Both the position numbers and the translations under genes were made by a program. The notes below the pieces were generated by a model, which saw only the letters and a list, made by a program, of their open reading frames with translations, did not search any database and was not told where the DNA came from. A stretch of 61,192 bases of DNA from CAUSKK01 sp963533935 (GTDB taxonomy: Bacteria > Pseudomonadota > Gammaproteobacteria > Cardiobacteriales > Cardiobacteriaceae): positions 1 through 61,192 of the forward strand of contig CAUSQL010000007.1 of the NCBI GenBank assembly GCA_963533935.1, given 5' to 3'. Of this stretch, positions 46,719 through 54,970 are shown piece by piece. Numbering within the stretch: position 1 is the first letter of the stretch; every line of letters begins with the position of its first letter.

Positions 46719-48244
46719 TGGAAGAAAAAGAAAATAGTCGGGCCGAACAAAACCGCGAGCTGGTGGAAATCGCCAGCAGCGATTACCAGTTCGGCTTCGT
46801 TACGGACATCGAAAGCTACACCCTGGAGGCGGGCCTGGACGAGGACGTCATCAGAAAAATCTCCCACATGAAAAACGAGCCGGACTGGCTGCTGGAATTC
46901 CGCCTCAACGCCTACCGGGCCTGGCTGACCATGGAACAGCCGGATTGGGGCCATCTGCGGCTCCAGCCCATCGACTACCAGGGAATTTCCTACTATTCGG
47001 CGCCGGCCAGCATTCAGAACAACCGGCCCAAGTCCCTGGAGGAGGTGGACCCGGAACTGCTGCGCACCTACGAAAAGCTCGGCATTCCCCTGGAAGAGCG
47101 GGAAATTCTCGCCGGCGTGCGTGAGGCGGACCTGGGCCACGGCGGCATGAACATGCCCACGGGCAGCAATGTGGCCGTGGACGCGGTCTTCGATTCCGTG
47201 TCCGTGGGCACCAGCTTTAAGGAGCGGCTGGCCAAGGACGGCATTATTTTCTGTTCCTTTTCCGAAGCGGTGCAGGAGCACCCGGAACTGGTGCGCAAGT
47301 ACCTGGGTTCGGTGGTGCGGCCGGACGATAATTTCTTCGCCGCGCTGAATTCGGCCGTCTTCACCGACGGTTCCTTCTGCTATATCCCCAAGGGCGTGTG
47401 CTGCCCCATGGAGCTGTCCACCTACTTCCGCATCAACGCTGCTAATACCGGCCAGTTTGAACGGACGCTCATCATCGCCGACGAGGGCGGCTACGCCTCC
47501 TACCTGGAGGGCTGCACGGCGCCGAAGCGCAACGAAAGCCAGCTGCACGCGGCGGTGGTGGAAATCATCGTTTACGACGACGCGGAAATTAAATATTCCA
47601 CGGTGCAGAACTGGTTTCCCGGCAATAAGGACGGCAGCGGCGGCGTCTATAACCTGGTAACCAAGCGCGGCCTCTGCAAGGGCAAGCGCTCGAAAATCTC
47701 CTGGACCCAGGTGGAAACCGGGTCGGCGGTAACCTGGAAATATCCCAGCGTGGTGCTGCTCGGCGACGATTCGGTGGGTGAATTCTACTCGGTGGCCCTG
47801 GCGCGGGATTTCCAGCAGGCGGACACCGGTTCCAAGATGATTCACCTGGGCAAGAACACCAAGTCCACCATCATTTCCAAGGGCATTTCCCTGGGCCAGG
47901 CCCAGAACGCCTACCGGGGTCTGGTGAAAATTACGCCCGGGGCCGCCAACGCCCGCAATTTTTCCCAGTGCGATTCGCTGCTGATTGGCGATAAATGCGG
48001 CGCCCACACCTTCCCCTATTTGCAGGTGCAGAACCCCAGCGCCCAGGTGGAGCATGAAGCCACAACCTCGAAGATTGGCGAAGACCAGATTTTCTACTGC
48101 CTGCAGCGGGGCATCGGCGAGGCGGAGGCGGTGAACCTCATCGTTCACGGCTTCTGCGATGACGTGTACAGCAAATTGCCGACGGAATTCACCGTGGAGG
48201 CGCGCCGTTTAATTGAATTGAAGCTGGAAGGGAGTGTGGGCTAA
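46718..48244 (+). CDS. sufB: SufB, Fe-S cluster scaffold subunit
   Basis: 508 residues, normal length. SufB receives sulfur and builds clusters with SufC and SufD. Typical blocks: ISHMKNEPDWLLEFRLNAYR, YFRINAANTGQFERTLIIAD, KYSTVQNWFPGN and VEHEATTSKIGEDQIFYCLQ. The Cys in CLQRGI is in the conserved C-terminal region. The ATG shares a base with the sufR stop, and the stop overlaps the region of the sufC start. Confidence 0.97.
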   Translation: MEEKENSRAEQNRELVEIASSDYQFGFVTDIESYTLEAGLDEDVIRKISHMKNEPDWLLEFRLNAYRAWLTMEQPDWGHLRLQPIDYQGISYYSAPASIQNNRPKSLEEVDPELLRTYEKLGIPLEEREILAGVREADLGHGGMNMPTGSNVAVDAVFDSVSVGTSFKERLAKDGIIFCSFSEAVQEHPELVRKYLGSVVRPDDNFFAALNSAVFTDGSFCYIPKGVCCPMELSTYFRINAANTGQFERTLIIADEGGYASYLEGCTAPKRNESQLHAAVVEIIVYDDAEIKYSTVQNWFPGNKDGSGGVYNLVTKRGLCKGKRSKISWTQVETGSAVTWKYPSVVLLGDDSVGEFYSVALARDFQQADTGSKMIHLGKNTKSTIISKGISLGQAQNAYRGLVKITPGAANARNFSQCDSLLIGDKCGAHTFPYLQVQNPSAQVEHEATTSKIGEDQIFYCLQRGIGEAEAVNLIVHGFCDDVYSKLPTEFTVEARRLIELKLEGSVG

Positions 48245-48261
48245 TGTTTGGAGGTAAAAAA

Positions 48262-49032
48262 ATGCTACAAATCAAGAACTTATCCGTGGAAACCGAAGAG
48301 GGCAAGAAGATACTCCTCGGCCTGAATCTGACCATTCGCGCCGGCGAAACCCACGCCATCATGGGCCCCAACGGTTCGGGCAAGTCCACCCTGGCCAATG
48401 TGCTGGCCGGCCGCGACGGCTACGTGATTACCGGCGGCGAAGTGCTCTACCACGGGAAAAACCTGCTGGAGCTGGACCCGGAGGACCGGGCCTGCGCCGG
48501 CCTGTTTCTGGCCTTTCAGTACCCGGTGGAAATTCCCGGCATTTCCAATATGCGCTTTCTCAAGGAGGCGCTGAACGCCCAGCGCAAGAAGCGCGGCGAG
48601 GAGGCCATGGACGCGCTGGATTTCTACAATCTCATTCAGGACAAGATGCAGCTGGTGAAAATGCCCAAGTCCTTCCTGGAGCGGCCGGTGAACGCCGGCT
48701 TCTCCGGCGGCGAGAAGAAGCGCAACGAAATCATGCAGATGGCGGTGCTACAGCCGCAGCTGGCGGTGCTGGACGAAACCGATTCGGGCCTGGACATCGA
48801 CGCTTTGAAGGTGGTGGCCGACGGGGTGAATGCCCTGCGCGACGGTCGGCGCTCCTTCCTGCTCATCACCCACTACCAGCGGCTGCTGGACTACATCGTG
48901 CCCGACCACGTGCACGTGCTGGTCAATGGGCAAATCGTGGAGAGTGGCGGTAAGGACCTGGCCCTGGAGCTGGAAAAACGCGGCTACGAAAACTATCGCG
49001 GGGCCGAAGCCGGCTTCGCCCGGGGGGAATGA
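48262..49032 (+). CDS. sufC: SufC, ATPase of the SufBCD scaffold
   Basis: 256 residues. Walker A IMGPNGSGKSTLANVLAG, signature region NAGFSGGEKKRNEIMQM, and Walker B LAVLDETDSGLDIDALKVVA with the SufC-specific Asp-Glu-Thr. I chose the ATG at 48262: a perfect GGAGG lies 8 nt upstream and the product begins MLQIKNLSV as in other SufCs. An ATG at 48244 would add six residues and would place the ribosome-binding site inside the gene. Confidence 0.97.
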   Translation: MLQIKNLSVETEEGKKILLGLNLTIRAGETHAIMGPNGSGKSTLANVLAGRDGYVITGGEVLYHGKNLLELDPEDRACAGLFLAFQYPVEIPGISNMRFLKEALNAQRKKRGEEAMDALDFYNLIQDKMQLVKMPKSFLERPVNAGFSGGEKKRNEIMQMAVLQPQLAVLDETDSGLDIDALKVVADGVNALRDGRRSFLLITHYQRLLDYIVPDHVHVLVNGQIVESGGKDLALELEKRGYENYRGAEAGFARGE

Positions 49033-50156
49033 TGGAAGACCGCCACGAAGCCCTGCGGCGCAGCGCCCAGCACAGCTACGACAGCTACGATTTCAAGCGC
49101 CAGGAGAGCTGGCGCTGGACGCCAGCGGACATCATGCTGCAGCCCCGGCCCCTGGTGGCGTCGGACTATGAATTTGTCCTGGCCGACGGCATCGGCGAGG
49201 ACTTCAACAGCTGTATCTTTGCAAAGGCCGAGGCGCTGCGGGAGCTGCCCCAGGCGCCCTTTCTCAATTTAAATCTGGCCAATCTGCAAAATTCCCTGAA
49301 GATTACCGTGCCGGAAGGCTTTAGCAGTGAGGAGCTGAACAGCATTGCCGTCAGCGGCGGCGCCGACCAGCTCCAGCTGTCGCGGGTTTACTTCGACATC
49401 GGCGCCAATTCCCAGACCTCCTTCTGGCTGAACGTGGCGACGGCGGCGGGCGGCGCGTCCGCGCCGGTCTTTTGTATGGACGTGGGCGCCGGCGCGGAAT
49501 TCCAGGCCAATCTCTACCTGGAGGGCAACGGCGCCAGCGGCCAGAGCGCCTTCGTCTATCTGCGCCAGGGGGAAAATTCCCGGGTGAAGTTCAACGTGCT
49601 ACAGATGGGCGATGGCGCCTTTAAGCGGCTGGACATTTACACGGAATTGGTCGGCACCGGCGCCGACTTCCAGCTGGGCGGCGTGCAGACCCCCCAGGGG
49701 GAACAGGTCTGCGCCGTGCACGCCACCGTGCGCCACCTGGCCCCGGGCTGCAGCTCCCACCAGGCGCTGCGCGGCGTGGTGGACGGCCGGGCCTTCGGCC
49801 AGTTCGACGGCATGATTTACGTGGCCCCCGGCGCCCAGCAGACCGACGGCCGCCAGGACGGCCGCTACATTCTCCTGTCAGAAACGGCCAAATCCATGAG
49901 CGTGCCGCGGTTGGAAATCTACGCCGACGACGTGCAGTGCGCCCACGGTTCCACCGCCGGCTATCTGGACGGGGAGGCGCTGTTCTACCTGCAGAGCCGC
50001 GGCATCGACCTGGCCACGGCGCGGAAGATTCTGCTGTTGAGTTTCCTGCATGAGGGAATAATTACCGACAGGGGGGCGCTTCTACTGAATGTAAAAGCCA
50101 CGGTGAATGCGCTGTGGGGCTACGAGAACTGGGAGGACGACCGTGAACTGGCGTGA
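49029..50156 (+). CDS. sufD: SufD, Fe-S cluster scaffold subunit
   Basis: 375 residues. Right-handed beta-helix core similar to SufB, with VHATVRHLAPGCSSHQALRG, GMIYVAPGAQQTDGRQDGRY and ATAGYLDGEALFYLQSRGID-like regions. The conserved SufD end is LLSFLHEGIITD. It binds SufC and SufB. The start (ATGATG) overlaps the sufC stop by 4 nt. Confidence 0.95.
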   Translation: MMEDRHEALRRSAQHSYDSYDFKRQESWRWTPADIMLQPRPLVASDYEFVLADGIGEDFNSCIFAKAEALRELPQAPFLNLNLANLQNSLKITVPEGFSSEELNSIAVSGGADQLQLSRVYFDIGANSQTSFWLNVATAAGGASAPVFCMDVGAGAEFQANLYLEGNGASGQSAFVYLRQGENSRVKFNVLQMGDGAFKRLDIYTELVGTGADFQLGGVQTPQGEQVCAVHATVRHLAPGCSSHQALRGVVDGRAFGQFDGMIYVAPGAQQTDGRQDGRYILLSETAKSMSVPRLEIYADDVQCAHGSTAGYLDGEALFYLQSRGIDLATARKILLLSFLHEGIITDRGALLLNVKATVNALWGYENWEDDRELA

Positions 50157-51345
50157 GCAGTTCCCCATCTTCGCCCAGCCGGGGCCGCGGCTGGCCTATT
50201 TGGATAGCGCCGCCAGCAGCCAGAAGCCGGAGCCGGTCATCACCGCCATGGACGAAATCTACCGGCACCAGTACGCCAACGTGCACCGCGGCGTGCACCG
50301 GCTCAGCCAGCGCCTGTCCCAACGCTACGAGGACACCCGCGGCACCGTGGCCCGCTTCATCAACGCGCCCAGCGCCGAAGAAATCATCTTTACCAAAGGC
50401 ACCACCGAGGCGCTGAACCTGCTGGCCTTCTCCCTGAGCGCTCTGGTGTTAAAGCCCGGCGACGTGGTGCTCATCAGCGCCCTGGAGCACCACGCCAACA
50501 TCGTGCCCTGGCAGCAGGCCTGCCGGCGCCACGGCGCGACCCTGCGGGTTATTCCCATGAATGACGACGGCCAGCTGGATTTAACTAATCTGGACGAACT
50601 GCTGGCCGGGGTGAAAATCCTATCCCTAACCTGGGTATCCAACGTGCTCGGCACGGTGAATGAGGTGGCGCCGCTGCTGGCGGCGGCCCAGGCCCGCGGC
50701 ATTTACCGCATCATCGACGGCGCCCAGGCGGTGGCGCACCTGAAAACCGACGTGCAGGCGCTGGGCTGTGATTTCTTCTGCTTTTCCGGCCACAAGCTCT
50801 ACGGCCCCACCGCCGTGGGCGTGCTCTGGGGGCGGCGGGCGCTGCTGGAGCAAATGCCCGTCTACCAGAGCGGCGGCGATATGATTTTGTCCGTGTCCTT
50901 TGCGGAAACCACCTTTGCGCCGGTGCCGGCCAAGTTCGAGGCGGGCACGCCGCCCATCGTCGAAGTAATCGGCCTGGGCGTGGCCATCGACTGGGTGGAG
51001 CAGCAGGGTTTGGAGAATCTGCACCGCCACAGCGAAGAGCTGCGCCGCGGCCTGCGCGAGGAGTTAAAACAGCTGGGCGGCGTAAGCATTCTTGGCGATA
51101 ATCCGTCCGCCGTGGCCGTGCTGTCCTTTCTCATCGACGGCGTGCACCCCCACGACGGCGGCACCATCTGCGACGAATTCAACGTGGCTCTGCGCGTCGG
51201 CCAGCACTGTGCCGAACCATTGATGCAGCGGCTGGGGGTACCGGCCACCATGCGTGCCAGCTTCGCCGCCTACAACGAGTGGGCGGACGTGGAACAGCTG
51301 CTTACCGCCATTAAAGAGGCCCAGCGCCTATTCCGTTTCCCATAA
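50143..51345 (+). CDS. sufS: SufS, cysteine desulfurase
   Basis: 400 residues from the GTG at 50143, which has GGGAGG 6 nt upstream and overlaps the sufD end. PLP-dependent: the Lys is in CFSGHKLYGPTAVGVLWG, and the persulfide Cys is in LRVGQHCAEPLM (RxGxHCA, group II). It takes sulfur from L-cysteine for the SufBCD scaffold. Other blocks: YLDSAASSQKP, NVHRGVHRLSQ, and LEHHANIVPWQ. Confidence 0.96.
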   Translation: MNWREQFPIFAQPGPRLAYLDSAASSQKPEPVITAMDEIYRHQYANVHRGVHRLSQRLSQRYEDTRGTVARFINAPSAEEIIFTKGTTEALNLLAFSLSALVLKPGDVVLISALEHHANIVPWQQACRRHGATLRVIPMNDDGQLDLTNLDELLAGVKILSLTWVSNVLGTVNEVAPLLAAAQARGIYRIIDGAQAVAHLKTDVQALGCDFFCFSGHKLYGPTAVGVLWGRRALLEQMPVYQSGGDMILSVSFAETTFAPVPAKFEAGTPPIVEVIGLGVAIDWVEQQGLENLHRHSEELRRGLREELKQLGGVSILGDNPSAVAVLSFLIDGVHPHDGGTICDEFNVALRVGQHCAEPLMQRLGVPATMRASFAAYNEWADVEQLLTAIKEAQRLFRFP

Positions 51346-51349
51346 GCCT

Positions 51350-51790
51350 ATGACTATCCTGAAAGAGCTCTACCAAGAAATAATCATCGACCACAACCGC
51401 AACCCGCGCCATTTCCAGGTGCTGGACCCCTGCGACTGCAAGGCGGTGGGCCATAACCAGCTGTGCGGCGACAAGCTGGTCATCTACGCCCGGTTGGCCG
51501 GGGACAAAATCGCCGAAGTCAGTTTTGTCGGCGACGGCTGCGCCATTTCCCGCGCCAGCGCCTCGCTGATGACGGACATCGCCCGGGGCATGACCCTGGA
51601 GGAATTCAACGCGCTCTACCAGCGCTTTCACCACAGCGTTACCAGCCAGGATCCCATTCCCGATGACCTGGGCAAAATCGAGGTGCTCACCGGCGTACGG
51701 GAATACCCGTCGCGGGTGAAATGTGCCACCCTGGCCTGGCACACCCTGAACGAGGCCCTGAAGGGCCACGACCACAGCCATACGGAGTGA
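51350..51790 (+). CDS. sufU: SufU, sulfur-transfer/scaffold protein
   Basis: 146 residues. IscU-like fold with the three cysteines of SufU in NQLCGDKLVIYA, GDGCAISRASASLMTD and RVKCATLAWHTL. SufU of Gram-positive type is a zinc-dependent acceptor of the SufS persulfide; here it replaces SufE, for which I see no gene. The ATG at 51350 lies 4 nt after the sufS stop. Confidence 0.94.
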   Translation: MTILKELYQEIIIDHNRNPRHFQVLDPCDCKAVGHNQLCGDKLVIYARLAGDKIAEVSFVGDGCAISRASASLMTDIARGMTLEEFNALYQRFHHSVTSQDPIPDDLGKIEVLTGVREYPSRVKCATLAWHTLNEALKGHDHSHTE

Positions 51791-51792
51791 AT

Positions 51793-52155
51793 ATGGAGTT
51801 TGACCTAGACAACGTGCCCTACTACCGGGAGGAGGACGACCCGACCCTGTCGCCGGTGGAACGGGACATCATTTACCAGCTGAAGACCATCTACGACCCG
51901 GAAATTCCCGTGGACATTTACGAGTTGGGGCTGATTTACGCCGTGCTCTACGACAAGGAAACGGGCATTGCCGACATACACATGACGCTGACGTCGCCGG
52001 GCTGCCCGGTGGCGGGGGTCATGCCGGAATGGGTGAAGGACGGGGTGGAACAGGTGGACGGCGTGGAGGAATGCCGGGTGCACATGGAATGGGACCCGCC
52101 CTGGCGCATGGAGATGATGACGTTGAGGGCGAAGATTGAGCTAAATATGATTTAG
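51793..52155 (+). CDS. sufT: SufT, DUF59/MIP18-family Fe-S assembly factor
   Basis: 120 residues. DUF59 core with IYDPEIPVDIYELGLIYAV and the conserved Cys in MTLTSPGCPVAGVMPEWV. SufT helps mature Fe-S proteins under high demand. It closes the sufR-B-C-D-S-U-T operon, starting 2 nt after the sufU stop. The C-terminus VEWDPPW-like (HMEWDPPWRMEMM) is typical. Confidence 0.94.
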   Translation: MEFDLDNVPYYREEDDPTLSPVERDIIYQLKTIYDPEIPVDIYELGLIYAVLYDKETGIADIHMTLTSPGCPVAGVMPEWVKDGVEQVDGVEECRVHMEWDPPWRMEMMTLRAKIELNMI

Positions 52156-52213
52156 CCCCGCTGCGCGTGAACTCAACATGATTTAAAAATCCTGTTCAGC
52201 CCCGCTAAAGGCG

Positions 52214-52277
52214 TGAACTCAACGCAGTTGAACCATGCGCCAGCATGAACTCAACGCAGTTGAACCATACGCCAGCA
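52214..52277. repeat. 32-bp tandem repeat, two units
   Basis: Units 52214-52245 and 52246-52277 (TGAACTCAACGCAGTTGAAC then CATGCGCCAGCA; the second has CATACG) differ at one base. Each contains the inverted repeat TCAAC-GCA-GTTGA. A further degenerate TGAACTCAACATGATTTA lies upstream at about 52168. Confidence 0.9.
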
Positions 52278-52322
52278 ATTTAAAGCGCCGGCCGGTCGGT
52301 TCCCTCACATTAATTCAAGGCG

Positions 52323-52500
52323 TAAATACAAACAGTAGAAGCCGCAGGCCTGAGCGTAGCGACTGGCGAAGCCAGCGACCGAAGGGAGAAGAACCGCCCC
52401 GTTGTATGTTTAACGGCTTAAACCTACAACGGGGCGCTTCTCTTGTATGTTTATTTGGCCTTTTAAACATACATGAGAAGCGCCCGTCTGTTTGTAAAAC
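52323..52500. repeat. Compound GGGCGCTT array with a 53-bp insertion
   Basis: A right-type arm AAATACAAACAGTAGAAGC is interrupted at 52343-52395 by CGCAGGCCTGAGCGTAGCGA, CTGGCGAAGCCAGCGACCGA and AGGGAGAAGAACC, and then resumes GCCCCGTTGTATGTTTAACG. A left arm (CTACAACGGGGCGCTT then CTCTTGTATG) and a right arm (ACATGAGAAGCGCCCGTCTG) follow. The copy at 52679 has the same flanks without the insertion. Confidence 0.95.
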
Positions 52501-52678
52501 TAGATGGACGCTTGAGCAACGCACCGCCTAGCCGTTCCGCTCTAATCGGCAAGCCGTTAGAACGGTTGCTGCCCAACAGCATCGGCTAAATTGCCAAGCG
52601 CATTAAGTTAGGCATTCCCACGCCGCGCCATGGGCTTTTATCAGCGAGGGCGTCTACGGCGGTGCTCCACATAATGGG

Positions 52679-52795
52679 CTAAATACAAACAGTAGAAGCG
52701 CCCCGTTGTATGTTTAACGGCTTAAACCGACAACGGGGCGCTTTTCATGTATGTTTATTTGGCCTTTTAAACATACAGGATAAGCGTCCATCTTA
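52679..52795. repeat. Compound GGGCGCTT array, uninterrupted counterpart
   Basis: AAATACAAACAGTAGAAGCG then CCCCGTTGTATGTTTAACGG is identical to the flanks of the array at 52323 but lacks the 53-bp insert. It is followed by a left arm (GACAACGGGGCGCTT then TTCATGTATG) and a decayed right arm (ACAGGATAAGCGTCC). Confidence 0.95.
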
Positions 52796-52835
52796 GATGG
52801 GCACCTAAACAACCCGATTGCATTTGTATATGGTC

Positions 52836-52874
52836 ATTTACCGACGGACGGGCGCTTAGGTTGTATGTTTTTAT
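52836..52874. repeat. GGGCGCTT left half at the rluA stop
   Basis: TTTACCGACGGACGGGCGCT then TAGGTTGTATGTTTTTAT; the unit ends at the stop codon of the minus-strand rluA gene. Confidence 0.85.
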
Positions 52875-53485
52875 CAGAAGGGGGTGGGGCTGATGAGAAT
52901 GAGCTGCTCGCCGTCCGGCCGCCGCACTTCCAGCCGCCGCGCGTGCAGCATCAGCCGCGGGCGAGCGTCCGTGGGGTTGTAGAACTCGTCGCCCAAAATG
53001 GGAAAGCCCAGGTGCGCCAGGTGCACCCGCAACTGGTGGCTGCGGCCGGTGTGCGGGTACAGGGCCACCCGGCTGTTATCGCCCTCGTGGCCCAGCAGCT
53101 GGTAGCGGGTCAGCGCCGGCCGGCCGGTTTCGTAACAGACCTTCTGCATGGGCCGCCGCTCCCAGTCCACGATGAGGGGAAAATCCATCAGCCCGGCCGG
53201 CGGCGCCAGGTGGCCGCGCACCAGCGCCTCATAAACCTTCTCCACCGTGCGCTGTTCAAACTGTATCTTGTAGAAGCGTTCCGCCTCCTTGTGCTTCGCC
53301 ACCAGTAAAACGCCGCTGGTGGCCATATCTAAGCGGTGTATGGCCATGGCGCCGACGCAGATTTCCTGGCAGTAGCTCTGCACGCTGGCGAACTTATCCA
53401 CGCCACGGCCGGGCACGGACAGCAGCCCCGCCGGCTTATTCACCGCAAAGATGTCGCCGTCCTCGTAGATGAGTTCCAGCTTCAC
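52874..53485 (-). CDS. rluA: RluA, 23S rRNA/tRNA pseudouridine synthase
   Basis: 203 residues, no S4 domain, as in the RluA type. The catalytic Asp53 is in AIHRLDMATSGVLLVA. LIVDWERRPMQKVCYETGRP and HTGRSHQLRVHLAHLGFPIL then GDEFY match E. coli RluA closely, which modifies 23S U746 and tRNA U32. It overlaps gpsA by 4 nt. Confidence 0.94.
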   Translation of the reverse strand: MKLELIYEDGDIFAVNKPAGLLSVPGRGVDKFASVQSYCQEICVGAMAIHRLDMATSGVLLVAKHKEAERFYKIQFEQRTVEKVYEALVRGHLAPPAGLMDFPLIVDWERRPMQKVCYETGRPALTRYQLLGHEGDNSRVALYPHTGRSHQLRVHLAHLGFPILGDEFYNPTDARPRLMLHARRLEVRRPDGEQLILISPTPF

Positions 53486-54468
53486 AGCCGCTCGTCCTTA
53501 ATGTGGCGCGCCAGCAGACTGCTGACCGTGGCCTGCAGGGGCCTGGCACCGGTTAAGAGCTGGTGCAGGTGCTCGGTGATGGGCATGCGCACCCCCAGCT
53601 GCTGGGCCATGGACCAGGTCTCGTGGGTGGTCAATTCCCCTTCCACCACCTGGTTAATCTGCGCCTTGGCCGCCGCTGCACTGCCGCCCTGGCCCAGATA
53701 GAGGCCGAAGCGGCGATTGCGCGACTGGTCGTCGGTGCAGGTTAAAACCAGGTCGCCGAGGCCGGCCAGCCCCATCAGCGTTTCCTCCTGACCGCCAAGA
53801 GCCTGATTTAAGCGGCGAATTTCCCGTAGCCCCCGGGTAATCAGGGCGGAACGGGTGTTGGCGCCGAGGCCGAGGCCGTCGCCGATGCCGGTGGCAATGG
53901 CAATGACGTTCTTCACCGCGCCGCCAATCTGCACGCCAATGATGTCGTCGGAGGTGTAGCAGATGAAGTTCTGGCCGTGCAGCCGCTGGGCAAAGGCCGC
54001 CGCCACCGCTGGCCTATTGCTGGCCACCGTTACCGCCGTGGGCATGTTGCGCGCCACCTCCTTGGCAAAAGATGGCCCGGCGATGAGACCGAAATCATTG
54101 GCCGGCAGCAGCCGCTGAAAAATTTCACTGAGCAGATGGCCCTGGGCGAAGCCCTTGATGGCCCAGAAAATCGGCTGTTTTACCTGTAGCGCCGCCAGCC
54201 GCTCCAGGGTGGACAGGAAGACGTGGCTGGGTACCACCAATAAAATAAAAGCGCTTCCTGACAAAGCGCTTTCTAAATCCGGTTCTACCAGTAAATTCGG
54301 TGGGAATTTTATGGTTGGCAGGTAGCGGGCATTTTCCCGCTGCTGCTGGAGCTGGGCCAGGTGCTCGGGCCGGTGGCCCCAAAGCTTTACGGTCTGGCCC
54401 GCCCGGGCCAGCTGTAGGGCCAGCGCCGTGCCCCAGCTGCCGGCGCCCAATAGGGCGATGTGGCTCAT
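53482..54468 (-). CDS. gpsA: GpsA, NAD(P)-dependent glycerol-3-phosphate dehydrogenase
   Basis: 328 residues. Nucleotide-binding GAGSWGTALALQLA at the N-terminus; IFWAIKGFAQG, GPSFAKEVARNMPTAV and the catalytic-lysine segment GGAVKNVIAIATGIGDGLGL follow, then MGLAGLGDLVLTCT. It makes sn-glycerol-3-phosphate for phospholipids. It overlaps secB by 4 nt; secB-gpsA is a conserved gammaproteobacterial pair. Confidence 0.97.
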   Translation of the reverse strand: MSHIALLGAGSWGTALALQLARAGQTVKLWGHRPEHLAQLQQQRENARYLPTIKFPPNLLVEPDLESALSGSAFILLVVPSHVFLSTLERLAALQVKQPIFWAIKGFAQGHLLSEIFQRLLPANDFGLIAGPSFAKEVARNMPTAVTVASNRPAVAAAFAQRLHGQNFICYTSDDIIGVQIGGAVKNVIAIATGIGDGLGLGANTRSALITRGLREIRRLNQALGGQEETLMGLAGLGDLVLTCTDDQSRNRRFGLYLGQGGSAAAAKAQINQVVEGELTTHETWSMAQQLGVRMPITEHLHQLLTGARPLQATVSSLLARHIKDERL

Positions 54469-54926
54469 TGCTGACCGGCTCCGTCATTGCTATTGGCGCT
54501 CTGCATACGTTCCTGATAGATGGCGTCGAAGTTCACCGGCGCCAGGTACAGGGCAGGGAAGCCGGCCTTAACGATGGCATTGGAAATCACCTCGCGGGCG
54601 AAGGGGAAGAGTATGGTTAGGCAGTAGGAATTCAGCGCGTGGTGTTGTTGCTCGTCGGTTAGGCCGGAAATTTCAAAGACACCACCCTGGCTAACTTCCA
54701 CCAGATAGATGGTTTTATCCTTTTCCTTGGCAGTAACCGTGAGTTTTAAATGAACGGCGTGATATTTCTCTTCCGGGAGTTTTATCACCTCGTGGGCCAA
54801 ATTAAGGGCAATTTCCGGATGTTCCTGTTCCTCGCGGAAAATGTGGGGCGCGTGGGGCACTTCCAGCGATAAATCATTGACGTATAGCTTGCGAACTTCA
54901 ACGTAAACCTGCGGTTCTTCACTCAT
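54465..54926 (-). CDS. secB: SecB, protein-export chaperone
   Basis: 153 residues. Cytosolic tetrameric chaperone that delivers unfolded precursors to SecA. Blocks: VEVRKLYVNDLSLEVPHAPH, VEVSQGGVFEISGLTDEQ, CLTILFPFAREVISNAIVKA and GFPALYLAPVNFDAIYQERM. Full length. First gene of the minus-strand secB-gpsA-rluA operon. AAGGAGGC precedes the ATG. Confidence 0.97.
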   Translation of the reverse strand: MSEEPQVYVEVRKLYVNDLSLEVPHAPHIFREEQEHPEIALNLAHEVIKLPEEKYHAVHLKLTVTAKEKDKTIYLVEVSQGGVFEISGLTDEQQHHALNSYCLTILFPFAREVISNAIVKAGFPALYLAPVNFDAIYQERMQSANSNDGAGQQ

Positions 54927-54970
54927 GAAAGCCTCCTTGGGGGCAAAAACTTTATTGTAATATATTGACC

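Larger units (their letters stand above)
52156..52873. other. 718-nt repeat-rich intergenic region
   Basis: No supported gene. It holds a 32-bp tandem repeat (52214-52277), two compound palindromic arrays (52323-52500 and 52679-52795) and a half element (52836-52874). The unique pieces (52501-52678 and 52796-52835) show no gene or clear signal. Confidence 0.7.

Noticed and set aside
46715..48148. 477-codon frame antisense to sufB
   Set aside because: It covers a clear sufB. The translation has no known motifs and arises from GC-rich third positions.
52323..52795. Insertion sequence
   Set aside because: No transposase frame is present; the inserted piece is only 53 bp. If mobile, it would have to be non-autonomous.
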